Program-made: the position numbers and the translations under genes
Notes under the pieces: model-generated
Database searches by the model: none
What the model saw: only the letters and a program-made list of their open reading frames with translations
What the model was told of the DNA's origin: nothing
Shown: piece by piece, positions 45,369-53,337 of the stretch
Position numbering within the stretch: the first letter of the stretch is position 1
Layout: each line of letters starts with the position of its first letter
NCBI RefSeq assembly: GCF_900112425.1
Contig: NZ_FOLP01000003.1
Coordinates: forward strand, 124,001-188,000
Length of the DNA: 64,000 nucleotides
Direction of reading: 5' to 3'
DNA from: Variovorax sp. OK212
Lineage (GTDB): Bacteria > Pseudomonadota > Gammaproteobacteria > Burkholderiales > Burkholderiaceae_C

Positions 45369-46667
45369 ATGACGACCCCCCAGGACCTGTACCGCCAGAA
45401 GCTGGCATCTCCCGCCGATGCCGTGCGCCAGGTGCACAACGGCGACATGATCGTCGTGCCTACCGGCGTCGGCGAGCCGCCCACGCTGCTCACCGCGCTG
45501 TCGGAGCAGCGCCGCGATTTCCGCGACGTGAAGGTCGCGCAGATCCTGGCGATGCGCAAGTACGCCTACATCGACCCTGAGACGCTCGAGCATGTGCGCC
45601 ACGTCGCGTTGTTCTTCGGCGGTGCCACGCGCGCGGGCGGGCAGGAGGGCTGGATCGACTTTTTGCCCAACTACTTTTCCGAGATCCCGGCGCAGATCGA
45701 GCGCGGGCAGATCCCGGCCGAGGTGGTGTTCAGCATGGCCTCGCCGATGGACGCGCACGGCTACTTCGCCGTGAGCCTGGGCGCCGACTACACCATGGCC
45801 GCCATCGCCAAGGCGCGCGCCGTGGTGCTCGAGGTGAACCCGAACGTGCCCTTCGCCTACGGCGCCTGCCATGTGCACATCTCGCAGGTGGCCGCGCTGG
45901 TCGAGAGCGACGCGCCAGTCATGGAGGTCGGCCTGCCGAAGATCGGCCCCGTGCAGCAAGCCATCGGCAAGCATGTGGCCGAGCTGATCGACGACGGCTC
46001 GACGCTGCAGATCGGCTATGGCGGCATTCCCGACGCGGTGGTCATGCAGCTCACGGGCAAGCAGGACCTGGGCATCCACACCGAGATGATCGGCGACGGC
46101 ATCCTCACGCTGGTGGAGAGCGGCGCGGTCACCAACCGGCGCAAGAACTACCTGCCGGGCAAGTCGGTCGCCACCTTCGCGCTGGGGTCGAACAAGCTCT
46201 ACCGCTTCATGGACCGCAACCCGGCGCTGGAGATGCACCCGGTCAACTTCACCAACGACCCGGCGCTGGCGGGGCTGAACGACAACCTCGTGGCCATCAA
46301 CGCGACGATGCAGATCGACCTGCTGGGCCAGTGCGGCTCGGAGAGCCTGGGCCATGCGCCGTATTCGGGCACGGGCGGGCAATCGGACTTCGTGCGCGCG
46401 GCCAACCGTTCGCGCGGCGGCAAGGCCTTCATCGTGCTGCCTTCCACGGCCAAGGGCGACACCATCTCGCGCATCGTGCCCTCGCTGTCGCCCGGCACGC
46501 ACCTGAGCACGAGCAAGAACGACATCAACTACGTGGTGACCGAGTACGGCGTCGCGCAGTTGCGCGGCAAGTCGGCCAAGCAGCGCGCGCGCGAGCTGAT
46601 CGGCATCGCGCACCCGGATTTCCGGGCGGAGCTGGCGGAGCAGGCGAAGCGGGCGAAGTTGCTGTAG
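45369..46667 (+). CDS. Acetyl-CoA hydrolase/4-hydroxybutyrate CoA-transferase family protein
   Basis: A 432-residue CoA-transferase. The catalytic glutamate is Glu239 in LGIHTEMIGDGIL; IQIGYGGIP-type glycine loops (LQIGYGGIPDAVV) and the C-terminal INYVVTEYGVAQLRGKSAKQRARELIGIAHPDFR are family hallmarks. It may move CoA between acetyl-CoA and another acid, or hydrolyse acetyl-CoA. It is coupled to the aldolase gene upstream; a shared role in overflow or gluconeogenic carbon flow is inference. Confidence 0.88.
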   Translation: MTTPQDLYRQKLASPADAVRQVHNGDMIVVPTGVGEPPTLLTALSEQRRDFRDVKVAQILAMRKYAYIDPETLEHVRHVALFFGGATRAGGQEGWIDFLPNYFSEIPAQIERGQIPAEVVFSMASPMDAHGYFAVSLGADYTMAAIAKARAVVLEVNPNVPFAYGACHVHISQVAALVESDAPVMEVGLPKIGPVQQAIGKHVAELIDDGSTLQIGYGGIPDAVVMQLTGKQDLGIHTEMIGDGILTLVESGAVTNRRKNYLPGKSVATFALGSNKLYRFMDRNPALEMHPVNFTNDPALAGLNDNLVAINATMQIDLLGQCGSESLGHAPYSGTGGQSDFVRAANRSRGGKAFIVLPSTAKGDTISRIVPSLSPGTHLSTSKNDINYVVTEYGVAQLRGKSAKQRARELIGIAHPDFRAELAEQAKRAKLL

Positions 46668-46689
46668 GCCTGCTGCGTCAACCGGTGGA

Positions 46690-47388
46690 TCAACCCGCCT
46701 TGGCCGCCTTCACCAGCGAGGGCGTCGCCTTGTAGGCCTCAGGGAACAGCTTCTTCAGGTCGTCGATCTTCGGCATGTCGTTGATCGCGATGTAGGGCTG
46801 GCTCGGATGCAGCGTCAGGTAGTCCTGGTGGTAGTCCTCGGCCGCGAAGAAGGGCTTGGACATCTCGACCGTGGTGGCCAGCGGCTTGCCGAAGGTCTTG
46901 GCCTGGTTCAGTTGTGCGATGTAGGCGGTGGCGATGCGCGCCTGCTCGGCGTTCTCGGCGAACACGGTGGAGCGGTACTGCGTGCCGCTGTCGGGGCCCT
47001 GGCGGTTCAGTTCGGTTGGGTCATGCGCGACCGAGAAATAGATCTGCAGCAGCTTGCCGTAGCTGACCTGCTGCGGGTCGTAGGTGATACGCACCGACTC
47101 GGCATGGCCGGTGCGGCCCGAACCCACCTCGTCGTAGCGCGCCGTCCTGGCGTCGCCGCCGGCATAGCCCGACACGGCATTGCTCACGCCCTTGACGCGC
47201 TGGAACACGCCCTGCACGCCCCAGAAGCAGCCGCCGGCGAACACGGCGGTTTCGGTCTTGGCGGTGGGCGCCACCAGGTCGGCCGTGGGCGCAGGCACGC
47301 GGCGGGCGGTTTCGGCAAACGACGGCACCGCATGCCACACCAGGGCGGCGGCAGCCAGCGTGCTGGCAGTGAGTGCGAGGGATTTCAT
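46690..47388 (-). CDS. msrA: Exported peptide methionine sulfoxide reductase MsrA
   Basis: A 232-residue MsrA with a signal peptide (SLALTASTLAAAALVWHAVPSFA) and therefore probably periplasmic. The catalytic cysteine is Cys54 in FAGGCFWGVQG; SGRTGHAESVRITYDP, YFSVAHDPTELNRQGPDSGTQYRS and EDYHQDYL are standard MsrA motifs. No second cysteine is present, so it is a one-Cys enzyme with no internal resolving thiol. It reduces Met-S-sulfoxide. It follows the Met-rich repeat protein and the molybdenum oxidoreductase on the same strand, which suggests a shared role in repair of exported proteins. Confidence 0.92.
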   Translation of the reverse strand: MKSLALTASTLAAAALVWHAVPSFAETARRVPAPTADLVAPTAKTETAVFAGGCFWGVQGVFQRVKGVSNAVSGYAGGDARTARYDEVGSGRTGHAESVRITYDPQQVSYGKLLQIYFSVAHDPTELNRQGPDSGTQYRSTVFAENAEQARIATAYIAQLNQAKTFGKPLATTVEMSKPFFAAEDYHQDYLTLHPSQPYIAINDMPKIDDLKKLFPEAYKATPSLVKAAKAG

Positions 47389-47446
47389 GGGGTTTCCTTG
47401 AGGCAGACGGTTCGGCAGGTGGCGGAGCTCGGAAGGGTGGCAAGAC

Positions 47447-47474
47447 ATTGACGCCGAATCCGCCGGGCGTCAAT
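47447..47474 (-). terminator. Hairpin between the MxKDx gene and msrA
   Basis: A perfect 9-bp stem (ATTGACGCC/GGCGTCAAT) with a 10-base loop lies 29 bases after the repeat-protein stop. The following sequence is only weakly T-rich, so it may be an attenuator giving more of the Met-rich transcript than of msrA. Confidence 0.5.
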
Positions 47475-47503
47475 GGCAATTGCCGTGGTGCTTGTTGCCT
47501 GGC

Positions 47504-47800
47504 TTACTTCTTCATTTCGTCCTTGCCCATGCTGTCCTTCTTCATGGCGTCCTTGGACATGGAGTCCTTCGCCATCGAGTCCTTGGCCATGGAGTCCTTC
47601 TTCATGCCGTCCTTGGACATGGAGTCCTTGGCCATCGAATCCTTGGCCATGGAGTCTTTCTTCATGCCGTCCTTGGACATGGAGTCCTTGGCCATGCTGT
47701 CCTTGGACATCGAGTCCTTGGCCATTTCGTCCGCGGCGAAGGCCGAGGCGCCGGCAAAGGCCATGCAGGTAGCGAGCAGGGTGGCGGTGAGCTTGTTCAT
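47504..47800 (-). CDS. Exported methionine-rich pentapeptide MxKDx repeat protein
   Basis: A 98-residue protein with a signal peptide (LTATLLATCMAFAGASAFA) followed by 14 full pentapeptides of pattern xMxKD and one partial unit. Units are EMAKD, SMSKD, SMAKD, GMKKD, AMKKD and SMGKD; a four-unit block is repeated. About one mature residue in five is Met and many are Lys/Asp, so the mature protein should be hydrophilic and disordered. It fits the described pentapeptide MXKDX family. Neighbours are exported methionine sulfoxide reductases, so a sacrificial methionine buffer for oxidants such as hypochlorite is likely. An ECF-type promoter lies just upstream. Confidence 0.9.
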   Translation of the reverse strand: MNKLTATLLATCMAFAGASAFAADEMAKDSMSKDSMAKDSMSKDGMKKDSMAKDSMAKDSMSKDGMKKDSMAKDSMAKDSMSKDAMKKDSMGKDEMKK

Positions 47801-47825
47801 TTGAATTCCTTGGGTGTGTTTGGAT

Positions 47826-47851
47826 TTCGTTTCAAAGATCGGCCTGGTTAC
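47826..47851 (-). promoter_or_regulatory. ECF (SigF-type) promoter of the MxKDx gene
   Basis: On the minus strand GTAACC (47851-47846), exactly 16 bases, then CGAA (47829-47826). I recall GTAACC-N16-CGAA as the consensus for SigF-type ECF sigma factors of proteobacteria. Transcription would start about 20 bases before the ATG at 47800. No matching element was found before msrA or the cytochrome b gene. Confidence 0.7.
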
Positions 47852-47909
47852 AGTGAACCTGAACTCGGCCTCGCGCTTTCTTCGGCAGTCGAGTGGCTTC
47901 ACCGGCCCC

Positions 47910-48710
47910 TCAGCTCCCTCCGAACCAGTTGTAGCCCTGGTCTTCCCAGTAGCCACCGGAATAGGTGTTGGTGACGAACATCGCCTTGATGTGCTTCGGG
48001 TTCTTGTAGCCAAGCTTGGTCGGCATGCGCAGCTTCATCGGGAAGCCGTACTTGGGCGGCAGCGGCTGGCCGTCGTAGCTGAGGGTGAGCAGCGTCTGCG
48101 GGTGCAGCGCGGTGGGCATGTCGATGCTGGTGTAGTAGTCGTCCGCGCACTTGAAGCCGACGTACTTGGCCGTGGTGTCCGCGCCGATGTGGCGCAGGAA
48201 GTCGGCAAAGCGCACGCCGCCCCACTTGCCGATGGCGCTCCAGCCTTCCACGCAGATGTGCCGCGTGATCTGGTCGTGCTGCGGCATGGCGCGCAGCTCG
48301 GCCAGCGTCCAGGCGTGCCTGTCGGCGACCATGCCGGTCACTTCGAGCTTGTAGCTGGCCTCGTCGACCTCGCGCACCTCGTTCTCGCCGTAGTAGGCGT
48401 TGAAGGGGAAGGGGCGGGTGATCTCGGCCTCGGTGTAGGTCGGCGCCAGCTGCGTGGGGCTGAAGATCAGGCCCTGCACCTTGTCGTTGAAGCGCGAGAT
48501 TTTGGTGAGCGCGGCTTCCACCTGCGTGTTGTCGCTGATGCTGCAGCCCGTGAGCAGCGACAGGCCGCCGAGCGTGAGCGAGCGCTGCATGAAGGCGCGG
48601 CGCGAAGGCTGGTCGAGCTTCTTCGCGATCAGCGTGCGGGCTTCGTGCAGCACGGCGTCGCCGTCGATGCCGGTGACGCGGGCGAGGGTGGGGGCTTTGA
48701 AGATCTTCAT
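47910..48710 (-). CDS. Tat-exported molybdopterin oxidoreductase (YedY/MsrP-like)
   Basis: A 266-residue sulfite-oxidase-fold enzyme. A twin-arginine signal SRRAFMQ (37-43) precedes a hydrophobic stretch ending in a lipobox (SLLTGC, Cys56), so it may be a Tat-exported lipoprotein; the 36-residue n-region before the Arg pair is unusually long. The Mo ligand is Cys153 in RHICVEGWSAIGKW. MPTKLGYKNPKHIKAM and GYWEDQGYNWF are typical of YedY relatives. Relatives reduce protein methionine sulfoxide in the periplasm. It follows a cytochrome b gene, its probable electron donor, by 10 bases. Confidence 0.88.
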   Translation of the reverse strand: MKIFKAPTLARVTGIDGDAVLHEARTLIAKKLDQPSRRAFMQRSLTLGGLSLLTGCSISDNTQVEAALTKISRFNDKVQGLIFSPTQLAPTYTEAEITRPFPFNAYYGENEVREVDEASYKLEVTGMVADRHAWTLAELRAMPQHDQITRHICVEGWSAIGKWGGVRFADFLRHIGADTTAKYVGFKCADDYYTSIDMPTALHPQTLLTLSYDGQPLPPKYGFPMKLRMPTKLGYKNPKHIKAMFVTNTYSGGYWEDQGYNWFGGS

Positions 48711-48720
48711 GATTGCTGGG

Positions 48721-49404
48721 TCACTTGCCTGGGTTCGCTGGCTTGCCTGATGCACGGCCGCGGAGCATGGTGAGGAGCGTGCGGGGCACCAGCGCCACCA
48801 TCACGAGGTGCACGGCGACGAAGGCGACGATGGCCGCCATCGCGAAGAAGTGGATGCGGCGCGCGAACTCGTAGCCGCCCAGCAGGTCGCGCAGCACGGC
48901 GAACTGCACCGACTTCCACAGCACCAGGCCCGACAGCACGATGACGATCAGGTCGAGCATCACGAACAGGTAGGCCAGCTTCTGCACGCTGTTGTAGTGG
49001 CGCGGGTCGGCATGCGAGAGCTTGCCCTTGAGCGCGGCCAGCAGGTCGTGCCAGATGCCCGCCGGCGTCACCGGGAAGAACTTGTGCGCCAGCCGGCCGC
49101 TGGCAATGTTCATGGCCAGGTACACGAAGCCGTTGAACACCAGCAGCCACATGGCCGCAAAGTGCCACTGCAGCGCGCCGCCGAGCCAGCCGCCGAGCGT
49201 GATGACCGTCGGAATGGTGAACGGGAAGAACGGCGAGGCGTCGTAGATGCGCCAGCCGCTCGTGACCAGCACCAGCACGGCCAGCGCATTGAGCCAATGC
49301 GTGATGCGCATCCACAGCGGGTGGATGGGCCGGGGGTCGGGTGCCGAGGCCGGGGCTTCCGAGGCTTCGGGCGCTTCCAGCGGGGCGATGGCGGTGCTGT
49401 TCAT
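48721..49404 (-). CDS. Cytochrome b561/b6-type membrane subunit
   Basis: A 227-residue di-heme-type cytochrome b of the Ni/Fe-hydrogenase cytochrome b/b561 family. Four or five helices are visible: PLWMRITHWLNALAVLVLVTSGW, WHFAAMWLLVFNGFVYLAMN, LAYLFVMLDLIVIVLSGLVLW and FFAMAAIVAFVAVHLVMVAL. Candidate heme ligands are His in RITHWLN, LQWHFAAMW, RRIHFFAM and AVHLVMV. It probably passes quinol electrons to the molybdenum enzyme encoded directly downstream. Its sequence type differs from the E. coli MsrQ partner. Confidence 0.85.
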   Translation of the reverse strand: MNSTAIAPLEAPEASEAPASAPDPRPIHPLWMRITHWLNALAVLVLVTSGWRIYDASPFFPFTIPTVITLGGWLGGALQWHFAAMWLLVFNGFVYLAMNIASGRLAHKFFPVTPAGIWHDLLAALKGKLSHADPRHYNSVQKLAYLFVMLDLIVIVLSGLVLWKSVQFAVLRDLLGGYEFARRIHFFAMAAIVAFVAVHLVMVALVPRTLLTMLRGRASGKPANPGK

Positions 49405-49439
49405 GGGCCGGATTGTTGGGCGTACCCCATGGCCGATTC

Positions 49440-49466
49440 ATCACGCAAAGTTCAATTAATCGTGAT
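49440..49466. promoter_or_regulatory. ATCACG-N15-CGTGAT dyad between the redox operon and the two-component system
   Basis: A 6-base inverted repeat with a 15-base AT-rich spacer lies in the 98-base gap between the divergent cytochrome b and response-regulator genes. It could be a response-regulator site controlling both directions; this is inference from symmetry and position. Confidence 0.4.
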
Positions 49467-49502
49467 AACTCCCCGGGCCGGATCGCGGGAGAATGGCGCC
49501 CC

Positions 49503-50228
49503 ATGGACATTGCCAAGCGCGTGCTGATCGTCGAGGACGACGCCCACATTGCCGAACTTCTGCGCATGCACCTGCGCGACGAGGGCTACGCGGTCGAGCA
49601 CGCCGCCGACGGCCACGCCGGCCTGCGCGAGCTGGAGCGCGGCAACTGGGACGCGCTGGTGCTCGACCTGATGCTGCCCGGCATCGACGGCCTGGAGATC
49701 TGCCGGCGCGCCCGCGCCATGACGCGCTACACGCCGATCATCATCATCAGCGCCCGCTCGAGCGAGGTGCACCGCATCCTGGGCCTGGAGCTGGGCGCCG
49801 ACGACTACCTGGCCAAGCCCTTCTCGGTGCTGGAGCTGGTGGCGCGCGTGAAGGCGCTGCTGCGGCGCACCGACGCGCTGGCGCGCAATGCGCGCATGGA
49901 GTCGGGCAGCCTGACGCTGGGCAACCTGGACATCGAGCCGCTGGCGCGCGAGGTGCGCGTGGACGGCAAGCTCATCGAGCTCACGCCGCGCGAGTTCGAC
50001 CTGCTGTACTTCTTTGCGCGCAACCCCGGCAAGGTGTTCTCGCGGCTCGACCTGCTCAACCAGGTCTGGGGCTACCAGCACGACGGCTACGAGCACACGG
50101 TGAACACGCACATCAACCGGCTGCGCACCAAGGTCGAGGCCGACCCGGCCGAGCCGCGGCGCATCCTCACTGTGTGGGGGCGCGGGTACAAGCTGTCGGC
50201 CACCGCCACGGGGGAGGACGCATCGTGA
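49503..50228 (+). CDS. OmpR/PhoB family response regulator
   Basis: A 241-residue response regulator. The receiver has phospho-acceptor Asp55 in LVLDLMLPGIDG, acidic Glu11/Asp12/Asp13 and Lys in YLAKPFS. The C-terminal winged helix contains LTPREFDLLYFFARNPGKVFSRLDLLNQVWGY and VNTHINRLRTKVE. It is encoded with a histidine kinase (stop/start TGATG overlap) and divergent from the methionine-sulfoxide repair genes, so it may respond to envelope or oxidant stress and control them. Confidence 0.92.
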   Translation: MDIAKRVLIVEDDAHIAELLRMHLRDEGYAVEHAADGHAGLRELERGNWDALVLDLMLPGIDGLEICRRARAMTRYTPIIIISARSSEVHRILGLELGADDYLAKPFSVLELVARVKALLRRTDALARNARMESGSLTLGNLDIEPLAREVRVDGKLIELTPREFDLLYFFARNPGKVFSRLDLLNQVWGYQHDGYEHTVNTHINRLRTKVEADPAEPRRILTVWGRGYKLSATATGEDAS

Positions 50229-51712
50229 TGGCCTGGGCCACGCTGTCGCGGCGGCTGTCGGCCGTGTTCGCAGTGCTGCTGCTGGTGTGCTGCGGCGCCT
50301 CGGTGTGGCTGCAGGTGCGCTCCAACGGCATGCACGAGCAGGAGGTGATCCAGCGGCTGTCGGGCGGGCTGGCGGCGCACATCGCCGAGAACGCCGAACT
50401 CATGAAGCCGGGCGGCCTGAACCAGGACGCCGTGAAGGACCTGTTCGACAAGCTCATGGCCGTCAACCCCAGCGTGGAGGTCTACCTGCTGGGGCTGGAC
50501 GGCCGCATCGAGGCGCAGGCCGCGCCGCCGGGGCACCTGAAGCGCGACAGGGTCGCGCTGGAGCCGATTCGCCGGCTGTTGTCGGGCGGCGCGCTGCCCA
50601 TCGCGGGCGACGACCCGCGCAGCGCGGGCGGCTCCAAGGTGTTCAGCGCCGCGCCGTTGCGCATGGGCGGTCGCGATGCGGGCTACGTGTACGTGGTGCT
50701 GCAGGGCGAAGACCACGACGCGCTGGTCGCCAACGTGGCGGCCGACAACGTGCTGCGCACCACGCTGTGGTCGATGGGGCTGGTGGCGCTGCTGGGGCTG
50801 CTGGCGGGGCTGGCGGCCTTTCGCCTCATCACGCGGCCGCTGCGCGAGCTCACCGCGGCGGTGAAGCGCTTCGAGACCGACGGCATCGCCTCGCTCGAAA
50901 GCGAAGCGCCCACGCTGGCGCGGCTCTCGCAGGGCGGCGACGAGATCGCGCAGCTCGGCCAGGCCTTCACGCAGATGACGCGGCGCATCGCCGAGCAATG
51001 GCGCGAGCTCACGCTGCAGGACCAGCAGCGCCGCGAGCTGTTCGCCAACATCTCGCACGACCTGCGCACGCCGCTCACCTCGCTGCACGGCTACCTGGAG
51101 ACGCTGCTGCTCAAGGCCGGCACGCTCGACGAGGCCGAGCGCCGGCGCTACCTGGAAATTGCGCTGGGCCAGAGCCGCAAGGTCGGCCGGCTCGCGCAGG
51201 AGGTGTTCGAGCTGGCGCGGCTCGAATACGGCGTGGTCAAGCCCGAGAAGGAGAACTTCGCGCTGGCCGACCTCGTGCAGGACGTGTTCCAGAAGTTCGA
51301 GCTGGCGGCCGAGGCGCGCCACCAGCGCCTGAGGCCCGACATCGCACCGGGCCTGCCGGTGGTGTCGGCCGACCTCGGCATGATCGAGCGCGTGCTGACC
51401 AACCTGCTGGACAACGCGATCCGCCACACGCCCCAGGGCGGCGAGATCGTGGTGCAGCTGCGCGCCGAGAACGCGGGCGTGACGGTGCAGGTGAGCGACA
51501 CCGGCCCCGGCATTCCGGGCGAGCTGCAGCCGGCGCTGTTCATGCGGCCGGTGTTCATGAGCGGCTCGCGCACCGACAGCGCGAGCAGCGGCGGGTTGGG
51601 GCTGGTGATCGTGAAGCGCATCCTGCAGCTGCACGGCAGCGACATCCGGCTGGTGCAGCAGCCGGACAAGGGGGCGGTGTTCCGCTTCCAGCTGGGCGGC
51701 GTGACGGCCTGA
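50228..51712 (+). CDS. Membrane sensor histidine kinase
   Basis: A 494-residue sensor kinase. Helix 1 is SAVFAVLLLVCCGASVWL; a periplasmic domain of about 140 residues follows (HIAENAELMKPGGLNQDAVKD); helix 2 is MGLVALLGLLAGLAAFRLI, then HAMP. The phospho-accepting His277 is in FANISHDLRTPLTSLHGYLE. ATPase motifs are LLDNAIRHTP (N box), DTGPGIP and GGLGLVIVKRI. ATG 50228 shares one base with the regulator stop; a GTG at 50225 is an alternative. The stimulus is unknown. Confidence 0.92.
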   Translation: MAWATLSRRLSAVFAVLLLVCCGASVWLQVRSNGMHEQEVIQRLSGGLAAHIAENAELMKPGGLNQDAVKDLFDKLMAVNPSVEVYLLGLDGRIEAQAAPPGHLKRDRVALEPIRRLLSGGALPIAGDDPRSAGGSKVFSAAPLRMGGRDAGYVYVVLQGEDHDALVANVAADNVLRTTLWSMGLVALLGLLAGLAAFRLITRPLRELTAAVKRFETDGIASLESEAPTLARLSQGGDEIAQLGQAFTQMTRRIAEQWRELTLQDQQRRELFANISHDLRTPLTSLHGYLETLLLKAGTLDEAERRRYLEIALGQSRKVGRLAQEVFELARLEYGVVKPEKENFALADLVQDVFQKFELAAEARHQRLRPDIAPGLPVVSADLGMIERVLTNLLDNAIRHTPQGGEIVVQLRAENAGVTVQVSDTGPGIPGELQPALFMRPVFMSGSRTDSASSGGLGLVIVKRILQLHGSDIRLVQQPDKGAVFRFQLGGVTA

Positions 51713-51779
51713 AGCGGCGAGGGCGCCGGGCCGGTGGCCCCGGTCCAGCGAGTCAGACTGGCGGCCCCGATCCGGTGAG

Positions 51780-52268
51780 TCAGGCCGGTGGCCCGACGTG
51801 CCGGTTCAACCGCTCGAGCAGCCCCTTCAGGTCGAAGCCCCGGGCTGCCACCGACTTCGGCACGACGTGGAAGAGCCGCGGCATCGGGTAGAGCAGCACG
51901 AAGCGGTCGTCGTGGCGCCACTTGAGCACGTTCTGCCAGACGATCGTGTGGTCGGAGTGGGGCACCGTGAGGCGCAGGCCGTGGTCCAGCAGCTCGGCGT
52001 TGAACTCTTCATGGATCGCCTTGTACTTGCGGTAGTGGCGCCGCGCCATGAGCGGCAGCACGATGAAGCGCGTGGCCAGCAGCACGCCGCCGCCGCCGAC
52101 CAGCCCGCCGACGGATGCGGCCTCCACCAGCGACGGGCCGAATGCCGCGCCCAGCACCAGCAGCAGGCCGATCCCGACCGTCAGCGCGAGCCGCGCGGGG
52201 GTGAGCCTGGCATGGAGCTTCATGGCGGCCAGGTAGTCGTCTTCGGAGATGCGGAACGTCGCGGTCAT
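51780..52268 (-). CDS. YcxB-like membrane protein
   Basis: A 162-residue protein with two hydrophobic helices ([41 protein letters not shown]) and a C-terminal domain with the YcxB-like pattern [42 protein letters not shown]. The function is unknown. ATG 52268 has GGAAG nearby and matches the usual [12 protein letters not shown] start; ATG 52280 would add four residues. It is divergent from the crotonase. Confidence 0.72.
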   Translation of the reverse strand: MTATFRISEDDYLAAMKLHARLTPARLALTVGIGLLLVLGAAFGPSLVEAASVGGLVGGGGVLLATRFIVLPLMARRHYRKYKAIHEEFNAELLDHGLRLTVPHSDHTIVWQNVLKWRHDDRFVLLYPMPRLFHVVPKSVAARGFDLKGLLERLNRHVGPPA

Positions 52269-52372
52269 CGGGGCTTCCATGGTTTGCGTGCGTGCGGCGG
52301 TCGATGCTACAAGAGCGGCGCGACAGCATCGCCCATCACCGTCCAGCACATCGCCGCAAGGAGACAAGCCAC

Positions 52373-53317
52373 ATGCCCGCCTTCGATACCGTCCTGATCG
52401 ACAAGGACCCGCGGCACCCGCGCATTGCGCGCCTCGTGCTCAACCGGCCCGACAAGCTCAACGCCATCGGCGAGACCACGCCGGCCGAGATCCGCAAGGC
52501 GGTGGAGTGGGCCGAAGCCGACGACGAGGTGCACGTGATCGTGGTCGAGGGCGCAGGGCGCGCCTTCTGCGCCGGCTACGACCTGGGCGACTACGCCGAG
52601 GGCCATGGCCGTGAAGGCAAGGGCGACCACCCCTGCCGGCAAGAGAAGACGCCCTGGGACCCGATGCTCGACTACGCCGCCATGAAGCGCAACACCGACG
52701 ACTTCATGGCCCTGTGGCGCTGCCACAAGCCCACCATCGCCAAGGTGCACGGCTACGCGGTGGCCGGCGGCAGCGACATCGCGCTGTGCTGCGACCTGCT
52801 GGCCATGGCCGACGACGCGCGCATCGGCTACATGCCCACGCGCGTGTGGGGCTGCCCGACCACCGCCATGTGGACCTACCGGCTGGGCGCGCTGCGCGCC
52901 AAGCAGCTCATGTTCACGGGCGACACCATCGACGGCACGCAGGCCGCCGAATGGGGGCTGGCGAATTTCTCGGTGCCCGCCGAGCAGCTCGACGACGCCA
53001 CGCTGAAGCTCGCGCAACGCATCGCGGGCGTGCCGCGCTCGCACCTGATGATGCACAAGCTGGTGGTCAACCAGGTGTGGCATTCGATGGGGCTGGAGCA
53101 GAGCCAGATGTTCGCCACCGTGTTCGACGGCGTGACGCGCCACAACCCCGAGGGGATGTGGTTCCGCCGGCAGGCGGAGGTCGAAGGCTTCAAGAGCGCT
53201 GTCGCATGGCGCGACAGCGGCCGCAACATTCCGCAGGGCGACGAGGCGAGGGCGCTCGTCGCGGAACTGGAGGCCAGGCTGGCGGCGGCGCGGGCGGCGG
53301 TGCCGCCCGCGGGCTGA
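52373..53317 (+). CDS. Enoyl-CoA hydratase/isomerase (crotonase) family protein
   Basis: A 314-residue crotonase-fold enzyme. The first oxyanion-hole segment is [18 protein letters not shown] (about 60) and the second is [37 protein letters not shown] (about 125). The length is somewhat greater than the usual 260 because of an insertion with [19 protein letters not shown]. The usual catalytic glutamates are not obvious, so the reaction (hydration, isomerisation or hydrolysis) is uncertain. AAGGAG lies 9 bases before ATG 52373. Confidence 0.85.
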   Translation: MPAFDTVLIDKDPRHPRIARLVLNRPDKLNAIGETTPAEIRKAVEWAEADDEVHVIVVEGAGRAFCAGYDLGDYAEGHGREGKGDHPCRQEKTPWDPMLDYAAMKRNTDDFMALWRCHKPTIAKVHGYAVAGGSDIALCCDLLAMADDARIGYMPTRVWGCPTTAMWTYRLGALRAKQLMFTGDTIDGTQAAEWGLANFSVPAEQLDDATLKLAQRIAGVPRSHLMMHKLVVNQVWHSMGLEQSQMFATVFDGVTRHNPEGMWFRRQAEVEGFKSAVAWRDSGRNIPQGDEARALVAELEARLAAARAAVPPAG

Positions 53318-53337
53318 TCGCCTGGCTCAGATGGGCG

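Noticed and set aside
47504..47800. CRISPR-like tandem repeat
   Set aside because: Repeats are contiguous 15-base coding units without spacers and translate to MxKDx pentapeptides.
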